Assembly (NCBI RefSeq): GCF_009727055.1
Contig: NC_052350.1
Location: 25,436,093 to 25,500,092, forward strand
Reading direction: 5' to 3'
Length of the DNA: 64,000 nucleotides
Source of the DNA: Benincasa hispida
Taxonomy: Eukaryota > Streptophyta > Magnoliopsida > Cucurbitales > Cucurbitaceae
In this document: one piece after another, positions 34,001 to 45,464 of the stretch
How the letters are laid out: every line of letters begins with the position of its first letter
Numbering within the stretch: position 1 is the stretch's first letter
Notes under the pieces: generated by a model
Told to the model about the DNA's origin: nothing
Databases searched by the model: none
What the model saw: the letters and a program-made list of their open reading frames with translations, nothing else
Program-made: the position numbers and the translations under genes

Positions 34001-34119
34001 CGAAATTGCATGAACGGATCATCAGGAAAAAACGTCTCTTTAAGATCCGATTTCAGCCTTTGCCCAAATGGCCTTGGAGCATTAAAGCTCACATTTGGAA
34101 CATTTTTTAACGAACCCAT
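31061..34119 (-). CDS. SULTR3;5: Sulfate transporter of group 3, SULTR3;5-like
   Basis: A membrane anion transporter of the SLC26/SulP family. Twelve exons join into 1947 nt (648 residues), all with GT-AG introns: 34119-33807, 33722-33515, 33318-33147, 33069-33004, 32873-32760, 32677-32561, 32485-32359, 32244-31958, 31863-31673, 31571-31495, 31417-31341 and 31258-31061. The N-terminus MGSLKNVPNVSFNAPRPFG precedes KETFFPDDPF. The transport domain (about residues 75-490) has the family blocks AIPQGISYAKLG, YSSFVPPLIYAVFGSS, GFMGGTAVIICLQQLKGIFG, GRSFAIMKNEQIDGNKEMIA and GPFSKTAVNYNAG. A STAS domain follows (about 515-635, with GVTSIDMTGIETLVEIRR). Length and frame are normal and I see no lesion. 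Block by block it fits Arabidopsis SULTR3;5, known to support root-to-shoot sulfate movement with SULTR2;1. The subgroup call is from memory of the family; other group 3 members are the alternative. Exon 7-8 intron is unusual (see 32281-32350). Confidence 0.93.
32281..32350. repeat. Intron patch copied from exon 8 of the same gene
   Basis: Within intron 7, 32297-32322 (26 bp) equals 32212-32237 and 32320-32350 (31 bp) equals 32153-32183, both from exon 8 in the same orientation but in swapped order. A 14-base piece (AAACAAAGGTCATT) just to the left is also doubled (32267-32280 and 32287-32300). The patch ends 8 bases from the exon 7 donor. Such mosaics arise from template switching during break repair. 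A local misassembly is the alternative. Confidence 0.85.
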
Positions 34120-34195
34120 TACACCAATTAACTCAAAAACAGAGAAAATTTGATCAGAAAAAGAACTGAAGTGAAGGGATTGAATGAAGTGAGTT

Positions 34196-34203
34196 ATTAT
34201 ATA
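34196..34203 (-). promoter_or_regulatory. Probable TATA box of the sulfate transporter
   Basis: The - strand reads TATATAAT, 77 bases before the ATG at 34119. That would place transcription start near 34165 and give a 5' UTR of about 45 nt. Position and sequence fit a plant core promoter; transcript data were not available. Confidence 0.5.
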
Positions 34204-34204
34204 G

Positions 34205-36900
34205 AGAAGAGAGGATGTGTTTGTTAGTGGAGAATGATATGAGGATGAGAAGGAGATGATGGTAAAATAATAAAGGATAAGATAAATATGAAACTAATCC
34301 CAAATCACTTTGTGGGGTAAGTGAATCACAGCTATTAAAAACTGTTTATATTCAAATTGGGGAACAGATGGTAAAAAAAGTTCTGGCTTTATCCGAAAAC
34401 TTGGTTTGAGTAGCTAAGACCGTTTTGTGACAGTGCGTTAATGTTCTGAAATTAGTTTTCTAATCTGGGAAAATTCATAATTCATAAAGTTAATTTGTGG
34501 TTATTCATAACGTTCGAATTAGAGGGTGGAATTAAAACTAAAATAAAGGCCACATGAACTAGTTATGCACGCTAAAACCACTAAACTAACTGACATTGTT
34601 CTTTCACAGAGTTGGGTTTTAATTAATAATCCTTGTGATTAATAGTAACGTTGCCTTTTGTCTAAACTTACTAATACAAAATGAAAGCATGATAGGGTTA
34701 AGTAAGGTTAAAAAAAAACATCTTTTGAAGTAATGAATTAGTTCTTGAATAAAAATAAATAAAAGACTTTGAAATTTTGCTCAAAACACACGTGTATTGA
34801 TAAATCTTCAAATTCTAAAAGCTTGTTTTTGGGAGTTTTGTCTTAAAAACTACTTACTGAAAGAATAATATTTGTATTTTGTTGTTTTAATGGATTCTTT
34901 TTTATATATTTTTTTTCTTTTTTGAGAGAGATTCTCTTTGATAATTTCTAAAATGTTGTAATGACTTGAGTCTTCGAGTACTCTGACATGGGTCGTTACA
35001 ACTAAATACTCATTTTCATTAAACATTTTGATCGACATAACGTGAAAACATAAATGACCAATTTAAACTGAAATGTTAATTTAATAATAAAATCCAATAA
35101 TCAACACGTTTAGTTGGTATCCCAAAAAAAATATTTAAAAAAAAAAACAATATCCCAAAACCAAAACAATAAAACAAATCATCTGTCAACAAACTCAAAT
35201 AAAACAAAAATAAAACATCTAAATTAGTAAATAAAAACAAAACATGAATTGTGCGAAAACGTTTTCTATTGTCCCCGTATGGCTCTATCATGGGTCCCTT
35301 CTGTCCCTCACCGGTCTATTCCGGTTGTTGACTGGAAAATTTAAGGGATGAAATGGTGAGTATAACAATACTTAGTAAGTGACCCACTACTTACGCCTGC
35401 TATGTTACCTGTTAACTAGGTTTTATAGGCATCGGTGTACATCCATATCAGTCGTAAACATGAACCTGAAGTAACATGCATCAGTCATAGTGTGTAACCC
35501 GAAGGTCCACAAATCAGTCATAATGTGCACTTATACAGTCAAATGTGTACCTTGCCCATATAAGAAAAACTAACCAGAACCCTATAATTTAACATGCATC
35601 AGTTTGCATATAACTCCTTTGTTATATGTATAGTCGTTTATCTTAGGGTAAAACTACCAGCATATTCTCAGACAACTTTTCATATCATCTTCGTGAAAAC
35701 AGTCCATATAGTCAATATCATTAAATCATGCAGTTCACTCAGTTAAAAATTAACAATCCTTCAACGTAGGGTAATCAGTCCATTCAGTCTAAAATATAAA
35801 GTCCAAGCAATCTAGTGTAACCAATCCATTTAATCTAAAATATACCGTCCAAATAGTGGGACGACTGGTTCGAAGGCAAACTAGTAGAAAGACATTTACC
35901 TCATTATCCAATCTCAATTAACTTTTATCCAAGTAACCAATCGCCTTTAAACCTTTAGAAATCTTGAATCAAGTCTATAAAAAGAAACAAATCAAAATTT
36001 ACATTTAAGACCTAAATACAAATATAAATTTGTCCCAATTGTCTCCAAACAACTTACCTAAAGTGCACCTAAGAAAAACAACTAAAAAGAAAATAGATTT
36101 TATGTCAGATTTTATTTTAACCATTTTTAGATTTATTATTTAAGGATATCTATTTAAAAGTTGTTCATTGTAATTTATGAATTTAATTATCTTACTTTTT
36201 TAAAAAAATAAATATAGGATCAACAATAACAATAATATTAAATTAAAAAACTTTAAAAAAATTTGTAATTTTTATAAATTTAATATATTTTCAAATTTTC
36301 TTTTCAATTTCTTTTATCCATTTTGATATGGTAAAAGAACTTTCTATTTCCATTTTTTTCTCTAAAAACATACATTTATATCTCTCACCTTAAAGACAAA
36401 AATTCTACCCTAGCATTTGATCCATTTATAAAGAGCAGTTCGTATTTTAGTAATTTACGGCCTACAATGGACATATTTTTTAATATTTGAAATTTTAGAT
36501 GTTAGACATCTATGTTTTGCAATAAAGTTTTTATAAAGTTGTATGAAAATATTAAAGTTCCGTTTGGTAACTTTTTTCTTAAACTGTAGATATGGCAAAC
36601 AAATCCAACTTTTAATTTCCATTTAATATTGCCCTTTTTAACATTTGAATCTTCTCTCATGTATATCTTCAATTTTTAAACTTATTTCTTCTTTCTCAAT
36701 CATCAATTTTTCTTCCCTCTTTAACATGATCATGATACATTCATCATGTATGTATTTTGTTGCAATTTTATTTATGTCAAATTTTCATCTTCACAATGTA
36801 TTGTATTTTATTTTTGTTTGATTTCTTTTTTAAATTTTTTTTTCGATTATAGGAGATCTTTGATTTAGTTGTTTTTTTTTTATTTAGGTTTTGGCGAATT
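34205..36900. other. AT-rich intergenic DNA, possible LTR fragment
   Basis: Upstream region of the transporter. No gene is supported. Positions 35270-35860 have a more balanced composition, with repeated phrases like CAGTCATA.TGTG (35480 and 35515) and CAGTCCATT.AGTCTAAAATATA (35770 and 35825). They look like a decayed gypsy LTR, but no partner or border was found. Confidence 0.4.
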
Positions 36901-36944
36901 GATCTATTTTCTAATTTTAAATCAAGTCTCAAACAACAAATGAC

Positions 36945-37450
36945 ATATCAAGTATATCGATAATAAATCTAACAACAATCGACATTCAATCAGTAACATA
37001 TTTTGAAGTAAAAATTGCATGTTTCATTTTATATAACACGACTATAGTAGACACCAATGTGTAACTACTTGAAATAAGACAAGAGTGTATTAGTAGATAT
37101 CTATTAACAATCAACATTTCAATTGTATTGACAATATATCTAACAATAATCAACTTTCAATTAGCACATTAGTTATTTTAAAGTAAACTATATGTTTCAT
37201 CTTATAAACATAATATTCAAGTGTATCGACGATACATAAGATATATGATATGAGTATATTAGATATCAAATAGTAAATATTTTGAATAAGACATAAGTCA
37301 ATTAACATTCAAGATGTATCAGCAGCATATTTAATAACAATAATCATTAAATCACTAACTTATTTAGAAGTAAAACATACATGTTTCGTTTTATAAACAT
37401 GATATTTGAAGTATATCAAAAGTATATCAAATATAAGTCGAGTATATAAG
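36945..37450. repeat. Three degenerate tandem copies, period about 180 bp
   Basis: Blocks starting near 36948, 37120 and 37310 each run GTAT(C/T)GA.AATA.ATCTAACAA.AATC, then ATTCA.T.A.TA, then TGTTTC.TTTTATA.ACA. They diverge strongly and have no coding potential. Confidence 0.55.
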
Positions 37451-37459
37451 ACATCAATC

Positions 37460-39500
37460 GATAATGGATTAATTCAATTCATGTATCAAATAGCAATAAA
37501 GAGTATAATTTATCTACTAGTTAAATATTGAAGATAATTTTTCTTTAGACAGAAAAAAGTAATAATAAAAGATGAATAATTATACCTTATATTAATGATC
37601 AATGTCCTTACATGTTAGATAAAATTTTAAAAAGAAGATACATTAAAAAATCATTTTAGGGACGTGGAGAGGATAGAATGTAAAAAACTGACTATGTTTT
37701 TCTTTTTCTTTTTACTTTTTTGTTAATGTAAATCCAAATAACTTAAAAATAGTATACTAACTTCTAAGATGCTTTGTCATTTGTCCAAGTATACGACAGC
37801 TTGGAATGCTCGACTATTTTCAGATTACCACGAACCAAAAACAAGAATTTTGTTGACAAAATATACTATAAAATTTTGTTATACAAATCTAGGAATCTTA
37901 GTATGACTTTATTGTTTTTATATACAATGAATCATAACATATCTATTGATAATTTCAGGATTATGATTGAAATGACAATGTTTAACTTATTTTTGTAAGA
38001 TGAGAATTGACTATTGGTATTTTTAGGAACTTTGAGTTTTTTTCTAAAATAAATTCTAATTCCATTTAAAATCTTGCGATTCAAAAATTAATTTATTTAA
38101 ATATATAGTTTAGAGGTTAAATATTTAGGTTTTTTTTACATTTTTTTTGTTGTATTTTATAAAATAAAATAAATTAAAACAAATTATTAAAAGCATGTTT
38201 GGAATTATGTTTTCGAGGTTTGAGATTCGATTCTCCTACATTATATTAAAAAAATAGGTTTTTTTTTTTTTTTGGTCGAGGTAGAAATCGAACATCCAAT
38301 TCTTAAGAAGAAAATCATACTCATTATAATTGAGTTGAAGTTTAAGTTTTAGTGATTTTTTTTTTTAATTCTTCTCTCCCCATTTTGAATGATTTAAAAT
38401 TTGGATTGATCTCGAATGAGTTTTGTTATTTGTTAAAATATTCCTAGACTAAATAATCTTTTATAGAATTTCACTCCTAGAATTTCAAACCATTCAATCT
38501 TTGGAGGTGTTAGTACTTCCCATTATAACTTAAATTTATTTTAATATATATTCTGTTCTTGGTTTTTGTTTACTCTTTAATTATATTATTTTTAAAATAT
38601 TTTTATTTGAATCACGTTATAAGTAGTTAATAATCCTAATCAACGGTGTATCGAGAGAAAAATAATTTAACACCGGTTCTTTTTCTTCCAAGTTTTGGAT
38701 TTAAAAATTGTTCTAATAAGTAAATTACTACAAAAATAACCGTTTGATTTTTAGTTTTTCTTTTAAAAATTAAGTTTACAAACACCATTTATACTTTTAA
38801 AGTTATTATTTTATTATCTACACATTTTATCATGATTTTAAAAAATTGTCAAGTTTTAAAAACTAAAAAAATAGTTTTTTTCTTTGAATTTGGCTTATGT
38901 TATTGCATTTTGATTGGCTTATTTTTTTTATAGACAAAACTTGAGCAACATTTTTTTATAACATGCCTTGTATTATGTCAACATGTTCCGTTTCGTGCAT
39001 ATTCTGCATGGAGATATTTTACTTATATGTTGATATGTGTCGTACAGACTTGTTGGTTTGCTTTCTTACAACAATATATCTCGTATTATGTCAAGCAACA
39101 TGTTTTGTACGATGTCAAATAATTTGTTACATGACATGCATATTCTGGCCGAAGATATTTTTCTTTATCTGTTGCTATGTGCAAAACAAATTTACTAGTT
39201 TTCTTTCCTTTCCTTATAGAGAATCTCATTCCTTGAAGATCTTCTCAAGGATGAATCATATATATTGTGGTCTTATTTATTTTTTAGGGTTAGCCCATTT
39301 ATTGGAAAAGTGTGTGTATTGAGAGTTTTGAGCTTAGAGATTGTCTAAGCCTCAATGTTTATGTATTGTGATTAAAAACTTTATTTTTCTTTGTCGAGGG
39401 TTTGTTCCAGCCATCAATTAGATTTGGCTCGATTGTTGTAATTATAGCAAACTACTTATGGAGTAAGTGAGAACTCGGGATGAATTTTTATTGTTGTATT
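37460..39500. other. AT-rich intergenic DNA
   Basis: No gene is supported. A 119-codon open stretch at 38963-39322 (+) is Cys- and aromatic-rich without domain features. It is built on an imperfect internal repeat (38980-39070 resembles 39100-39205, both with GCATATTCTG), which argues against a real protein. Confidence 0.5.
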
Positions 39501-39509
39501 GAGGGGGTA

Positions 39510-39720
39510 TGTTGAAGATCCCAAATTAGAAAAATCAAAGTACCTCACAATATTTATAAACTAGATTGGCTACTTCTTTTATTTTCAATTAATTTTGAGA
39601 TGAGACGTGATGTTATCCAATACTTTTTATATATAAAGAGATAAGTTTCAACTCGAAATATCTCAAATTAATATATTTATTAGAAGGAAAGAGAAAACTA
39701 GAGTCTACATCAAAAGTTTT
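39510..39720 (+). repeat. Possible copia-type LTR start
   Basis: After a polypurine-like GAGGGGGTA comes TGTTGAAGATCCCAAATTAG, with TTATATATAAAGAG (possible TATA) about 120 bp on. This resembles the junction of an element and its 3' LTR. I could not find a partner LTR or coding relics, so the assignment is tentative. Confidence 0.35.
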
Positions 39721-39918
39721 TAACCTAAAGTTTTTGGCTATTTATTCTTTGAATTGATTGGTAGAGTATAATGTATATATATATTCCAAACTATCCCTAA
39801 TAGGATTTTGAATCTTTTATGCTGCAAAAGTGACGTGGAATATATTCCTTAATTACACATTTAACTGCCTAAAAAGGACAAAATCAAAGAAATAAACTAA
39901 AATTAGGCATTTGATATT

Positions 39919-40005
39919 TTGAATTCGGCATTTGAATGGCAAACTCCTTTGAAATATTGTCAGGAAAATTCCTTTGAATTCGGCATTTGAATGGCAAACT
40001 CCTAG
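39919..40005 (+). repeat. Short direct duplication
   Basis: TTTGAATTCGGCATTTGAAT with GGCAAACTCCT occurs twice in tandem, about 55 bp apart (near 39920 and 39975), in non-coding sequence. Confidence 0.7.
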
Positions 40006-40097
40006 ACTAAGGAACTTTTTTGTTCTTTTTCTTTTTCTCCTTTTTTTTTTTCATTTTTAAACTTTTTATACAATAAATAACATCAGAGAAATTGAAA

Positions 40098-40278
40098 AAT
40101 ATTTAGGTGCATTCCAGACATCACCTATCTTTATACATTACAAAAAATTTTAATTATAACTTGCCATGTGTCAAATTTTGCTTTTTCCTATTTTTGAAAC
40201 ATTTTAATATTTTTTTGATGTGAGTGGTGAGAAGGAACATATAAAGACGGGTGATGTCCCAGATGCACCTCAAGTATT
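40098..40278. mobile_element. Probable MITE with 38-bp inverted ends
   Basis: The left end (40098-40135, ATTTAGGTGCATTCCAGACA then TCACCTATCTTTATA) is an imperfect inverted copy of the right end (40240-40278, TATAAAGACGGGTGATGTCC then CAGATGCACCTCAAGTATT). The total is about 181 bp, AT-rich and non-coding, as expected for a miniature inverted-repeat element. A target duplication is not evident, so the superfamily is undetermined. Confidence 0.65.
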
Positions 40279-40279
40279 A

Positions 40280-41800
40280 TCCAAGAGGAATTTGAATCTC
40301 CAATCTCAAAAGAAATAATATATGTGACAAATATTATTGAGTTAGGCTGAGTTTAGTCACAAACTTTTTATTTTTTTCTTTTCCATCTTGTACTAAAAAA
40401 GGAATTTGGCAAATGTTATGGTGATTGAAAGATCAGAACAACTAATAACCGAACAGATTGGAAAAAGAGACTTTAGAAGATGGAAAGGGAATATAATAAA
40501 TTTAAATGCAAAAAATGGACAAAAGGAGAATGGGGGCAAAAAGGCTTTTGAAATTTGAGTGCGTAAAGGGAAGAATATAAACTTTTTTCAACAAAATAAA
40601 GCCTCCAAAATAATTATAGGAGTTTGGTGGAGTGGAGGAAAATTTCCTTTTCAGATAATTAGTTTATTTGTTTTGGTAATATTGATATATTATTTATGAA
40701 GGAAGAAAAATTGGATTTCAGTACTTCCACCTTTAGGAAAGAGATAAATTTTTGTTAATTTTAATAATAAGATTGTTTGCCTCTAGCTACCCACCTTGTG
40801 ATTTGATTTATTCCCATATTCTTAATGGAGAGTGAAATCAAATTATAAAATTACAATGATATATATCATAAAGTTTAGTTGGCATAATTGTTTTTAATGA
40901 ATTTAACACAAATTTGAGTATATCTAGATTTCCAAAAGGTGATACTAGATTTGATAGAAGATTCAAATGGATTTGGAATGAAAAAGTTCAATAAAAAGAA
41001 AAAAAAAAGATGAAGATAAAAATATTTAGTAGTTGAAATTATTTTGGTTTATTTGATAACAATTTTAGTTTTTAGTTTTTTATTTAAAAAAAATTTATGT
41101 TATTTCCTTTTAATTTCTCAATTAGGATTTTCATTTTTACTTGAAAAATATTCCATTTCTAGTCCAATTCTAAAAATACAAAAATTACACTATTTATTTT
41201 TACTACTACTACTAAAAACTTTAGGAAATAATAACAAAGATATTGTTAATAATATTAACTTTTAAAAACTAAAAACTAAAAAGTGAAGGCCCGTTTTATA
41301 ACCATTTCATTTTTTTTAAAATTAAGTCTATTTCCTCTTTATTTCTTACGATGATTTTCATGAACTCAGATACAATGGTTGAATCATTAGTCAAATTCCA
41401 AAAACAAAAACAACTTTTTAAAAACAATTTTTTTTTGTTTTCTAGTTTTTAGAATCTTGCATGTTTTTTAAATAATCAGTAAAAAGTTCATAACAAATGA
41501 AAAAATTTGGAGATAAAAATGGTGTCTATAGACTTAATTTTAAAAAACAAAAAAATAAAAAACCAAATAATTACATATAAGTCCGAAATAATAATTATAA
41601 CAAGATTCTAAGAAAGTTTATCGAATCACTATCTACTAGGCCATACACTAAATAAGTAAGAAGATATTTTAATCGGACGTATGCAGATTTCATTCACATG
41701 ATTCATTTGCCATGCAAAAAGATATTATAAAGTTACCTCTTTGACCTTTCAAGCTTTAATTTTAATTAAATTAAATGGGATTTTGGTAAACATTCCTAAT
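40280..41800. other. AT-rich intergenic DNA
   Basis: No gene, repeat array or element is recognisable. The ORF at 41044-41265 is low-complexity and not supported. Confidence 0.5.
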
Positions 41801-41810
41801 GTGAATAATT

Positions 41811-41980
41811 TTGAGAGACTTGTTGGACTTGTCTAACATGAATGATAATGAGAGATTTTTTTGAAGGTGTAAGCGTTTGGTCATGCTTATTGGTTTTGAG
41901 AGACTTGTTGGACTTGTCTAACATGAATGATCTTGAGAGATTTTTTGATGGTGCAAGGGTTTGGTCATGCTTATTGGTTT
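41811..41980 (+). repeat. 85-bp tandem duplication
   Basis: 41811-41895 and 41896-41980 are near-identical (both start TTGAGAGACTTGTTGGACTT and end GGTCATGCTTATTGG), differing at a handful of positions, so this is an older duplication and not an assembly doubling. Confidence 0.85.
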
Positions 41981-42368
41981 GTTATTTATCCATTTTCCTT
42001 TTGTAATAATATACAATAAAATGTTTAGATTTTCCTTTTTTAAGTTTAACCACGAAGGTGGTGGGAATTCAAACTTGTACCTCCTAATTGAGATAATAAT
42101 TAATCCTAAAATTAAGTTAGTTTCAATTTGACAATAATACGTTTAGATTTAATTAGTTTTATTATTATTAAGGCAATTCATTGGGTTTTGCGATAACCTA
42201 GTTTTCTTAAGAAACTAAAAATTCTTTTAGGAAAAGAGTAGAAATTGACAATAATGTCAACTATATAATCTTAACTATAGTACATCTTGAATACAAACTT
42301 GTCTCAAAAGATTTCATGTCAGAAACTTTATGCTTATCTCATATGGTAAGTGAGTATTCGGTATATAT

Positions 42369-42513
42369 TGTAAATAATTTATTTCTCCAAGTCATCTTTT
42401 ACAGAGAAGTAGAGGGTATACATACAATATAAATGAATTAAAAATAGGACTCTCAAAGTGCTCAACCACAACCTAAAGACTCTCTAAACATATAGACTAA
42501 GTATATATTAACA
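42369..42513 (-). repeat. 3' LTR of F
   Basis: 145 bp, TG to CA on the - strand, next to the polypurine site (CCTTCCCTC on the + strand). It aligns with 48894-49109 except for an insertion of about 80 bp in the latter. Confidence 0.85.
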
Positions 42514-42529
42514 CCTTCCCTCAAACTCA

Positions 42530-44960
42530 AGGTGGTAAAGTAGGAATTAACTTGAGTTTGTTAAGCAGGAGGAGGAAGCGCCTGAGGGACAGAGCTTTGG
42601 TGAAAATATCACCTGGTTGCTCAGTAGTAGAACAACTCGCAAAAGAACAGTTTTACTCTGAAGATGATGTCGAAAAAAATGAAAATCATTCTTGATATGC
42701 TTGGTGCGCTCATGAAAAACATCATTGTGAACAATTTAGATGGCATTACGATTGTCACAATGAAAGATAGTGGCAGACGGCTGAGGAACTCCGATATCAG
42801 CAAGCAGCCAATGAAGCCATAATAACTCTAACGTGGAATCATCCACGGCATGATATTCAGACTTTATATTGGAACGAGAGACAACACCCTGTTTCTTATT
42901 CTGCCAAGAAATAAGAGAGTCACGGAGATAGAAATAGTAACCTGATAAGACCAGGTTAATTAGAATCAGAGTAGCCAGATAAGACCAGGGATGACTGGGA
43001 TGAGAATTGAAGCCATGTCCTAGAGTCTCCTTGAAATAAGGAAGAATACAAAGAACAACAATAAAATGAATGGTTCAAGGGGCAGCCATGAACTGGCTTA
43101 CAATGTGAACAACATATGCAATGTCGGGATGAGTTACTATTAGATAAATAAGACTTCCAACAAGTTGATGGTAGATACTGACATCTTAAAAAGAATGCTA
43201 TCAAATAGAGTCAGATGAACATTACGGTCGAATGGTGTTGGGGTTGTAGTAGAGTCAATGATCCTGGAGTGCACCAATAAGTCTGAAGCATATTTCGCTT
43301 GTGACAATGAGTAACCAACAGAGCTCATTAATACTTTAAGACCAAGAAAATAACTAAGGGATCCCAAATCTTTCATCTCAAAGTGCTCGCCAAGGTAGTG
43401 TTGTAGATCAGAAATAATCTAAGGATCATCCCCAATAATAATCATATAATCAACATACAAAAGAAGAAGAATAATACCATGATCTATTTGGTGCGTAAAG
43501 AGAGTCATGTTATGAGAGCTGGGCATAAATCTATGTTGAAAAATGGTGGAACTGAAAGTTGCAAACCAGGCCCGCGAAGCTTGCTTCAAACCATACAATG
43601 CTCGATAAAGGAGACACACTTTCTGAGATGAGGGAGAGAAAACTAGGGGTCCGCATATAGACTTCCTCAGATAAGGCCCCATTAAGGAAAGCATTGTTGA
43701 CATCCATTTAAAGAAGAGGCCACTGTTTGCCTATGACAATGGCTAAGAGACTCCAAACGGATGTCATCCAGGCCACAAGTGCAAAGTTCTCTTCATAATC
43801 AATCCATATTCTTGAGAGTATCCTTTGACCACCAAACGAGCTTTATAATGTTCAATAGAACCATTAGAGCGAGTCTTGATCTTGTATACCCACCTGCAAC
43901 CAATAGGTTTCTTACTAGGAGGCAAGGTAACATAGTCTTATGTGTGCATCTTGTCTAAGGCCTGAAGTTCATCATTCATAGCTTACTACCACAGAGGGTC
44001 ACTATTCTCCTCATGAAAAGGGGTAAGTTCAACCAAGAAACTGATAGTGAAAAAACAATGAAAATCTCGAAGATGAGTGGGAGGTGCCCTTACCCGAGTG
44101 GAGCTTTGAACAAGAGAAGCAGAGTCAAGAGCAGGTTCAGACTCCACAAGTGAGACAAATGATAGATCAGGATCAATAGAGACAGGCACAGATTACTCAA
44201 GCTCAGTATCACGAGAAGATGAATATGAAGGAAATAGATCAACGAAACCATCAGGAAGAAAGAGATGAGGACCTGAAAGAGAAGTATGAAAGGTTGAGAA
44301 ACTAGAGAATATTATATACTCTCAGAAAGTGACATGGCGAGAGATCCACAATCTTTTAGAAAGAGAATCCCAACAACGTAAACCTTTGTGCTCGATTTCA
44401 TAGCCAAGAAAGCAATATAGACGCGATTCTAATTTTATATGTTCATGTAGATGGAGAAGAACAAAACATGCACAACCAAAGAACTTGAAATTAGAGTAAT
44501 AAGCAGAAGTACCACATAAATGTTCAAACGAAGAGACATTGTGAAGGATAGATGAAGGAAGACAATTGATTGTGTAGACATAAGTAAGGGCAACCTCTCC
44601 TCAAAATTTTACAGGGTAGGAGGTAGATAGGAGATGAACCCGAACAAAATCCAGAATGTGGTGATGTTTACGTTCCACTCGCCCATTCTGTTGAGAGGTA
44701 TATGGACAAGAGCGCTGAATAAGAGTGCCTTGTTGGGTAAGAAAAGAAAGAAGAATAGAGTCCTTATACTCTAAGGCGTTATCTGTACAAAGAGCTTTGG
44801 TTGTACGTGAAAACTGAGTGTAGACCATATTAGCAAAATCAATATATTTTTAAGACAAGGTAGACTGATGTTTAAGAAAATATATCCAGGTAAACCAAGA
44901 TTAATCATCAATAAACAAAACAAAATAGTGATATCTAGTGATAGTAGAATTAGGATCATG
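42530..44960 (-). pseudogene. Copia pol relic of F (IN, RT, RNase H)
   Basis: The - strand gives integrase (TTKALCTDNALEYKDSILLS near 44790, QQNGRVERKHHHILDFVR near 44680), RT (ALYGLKQASRAWF near 43590, LLYVDYMIIIGDDP near 43440) and RNase H (LSGYSDSNWAG, then HCDNRNAI, 42740-42990). The RT motif is YVDY in place of YVDD. Stops and frameshifts separate all segments. Confidence 0.85.
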
Positions 44961-44999
44961 ATCCAAAATGTCAGAGTGAATTAAGTCAAAAGGTTGATC

Positions 45000-45464
45000 A
45001 CATATAGAACTGGACTAGGAAAAGGATAATGCAGGTTGTTTAGCAAGTTTGAAATCTACACAGTCAAAAGGAATAAACTTGGAAATGCTATTCAAATTTC
45101 TAATAGAAATCAAATGACAAAGTTTGGCAGAAGAAGCATGGACCAAGATGAAGATGTCACTGACATATATCAGAGTCAGTGATAGAAGCAGAAAGAGAAC
45201 AAGGAAGTAGCTGAATTGATGTAAGCTCAAATAATCTTCTCACTTTGTGACCCACACCAACTGTCTGTCTCATCTGTGGATCTTGAACTTGGCCCCTGGT
45301 AGAAGAAAAAGAAACAGTTATGCCAATATCATACAACTGTCTAACAGAGGCAAGATTAAAGGTTAGGTTTAGCACACAATAACTTTGGAAAGTTGTAGCA
45401 TGAGAGTGTTTATGGATCCAACATTAGATATGGTCATACAATTACCGTCAACAGCATAGATAAG
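45000..45464 (-). pseudogene. Integrase zinc-domain region of F
   Basis: The - strand contains SLIYAVDGNCMTISNVGSIN and then broken pieces such as VQDPQMRQTVGVGHKVRRLF, the segment between protease and the integrase zinc domain in copia elements. Stops at several positions and a frameshift near 45230. Confidence 0.7.

Noticed and set aside
33476..34153. ORFs of 88 and 91 codons on the + strand
   Set aside because: Antisense to exons 1 and 2 of the sulfate transporter.
38963..39322. 119-codon ORF, Cys-rich with hydrophobic stretches
   Set aside because: Built on an imperfect internal duplication of AT-rich DNA, with no recognisable domain and no splice context.
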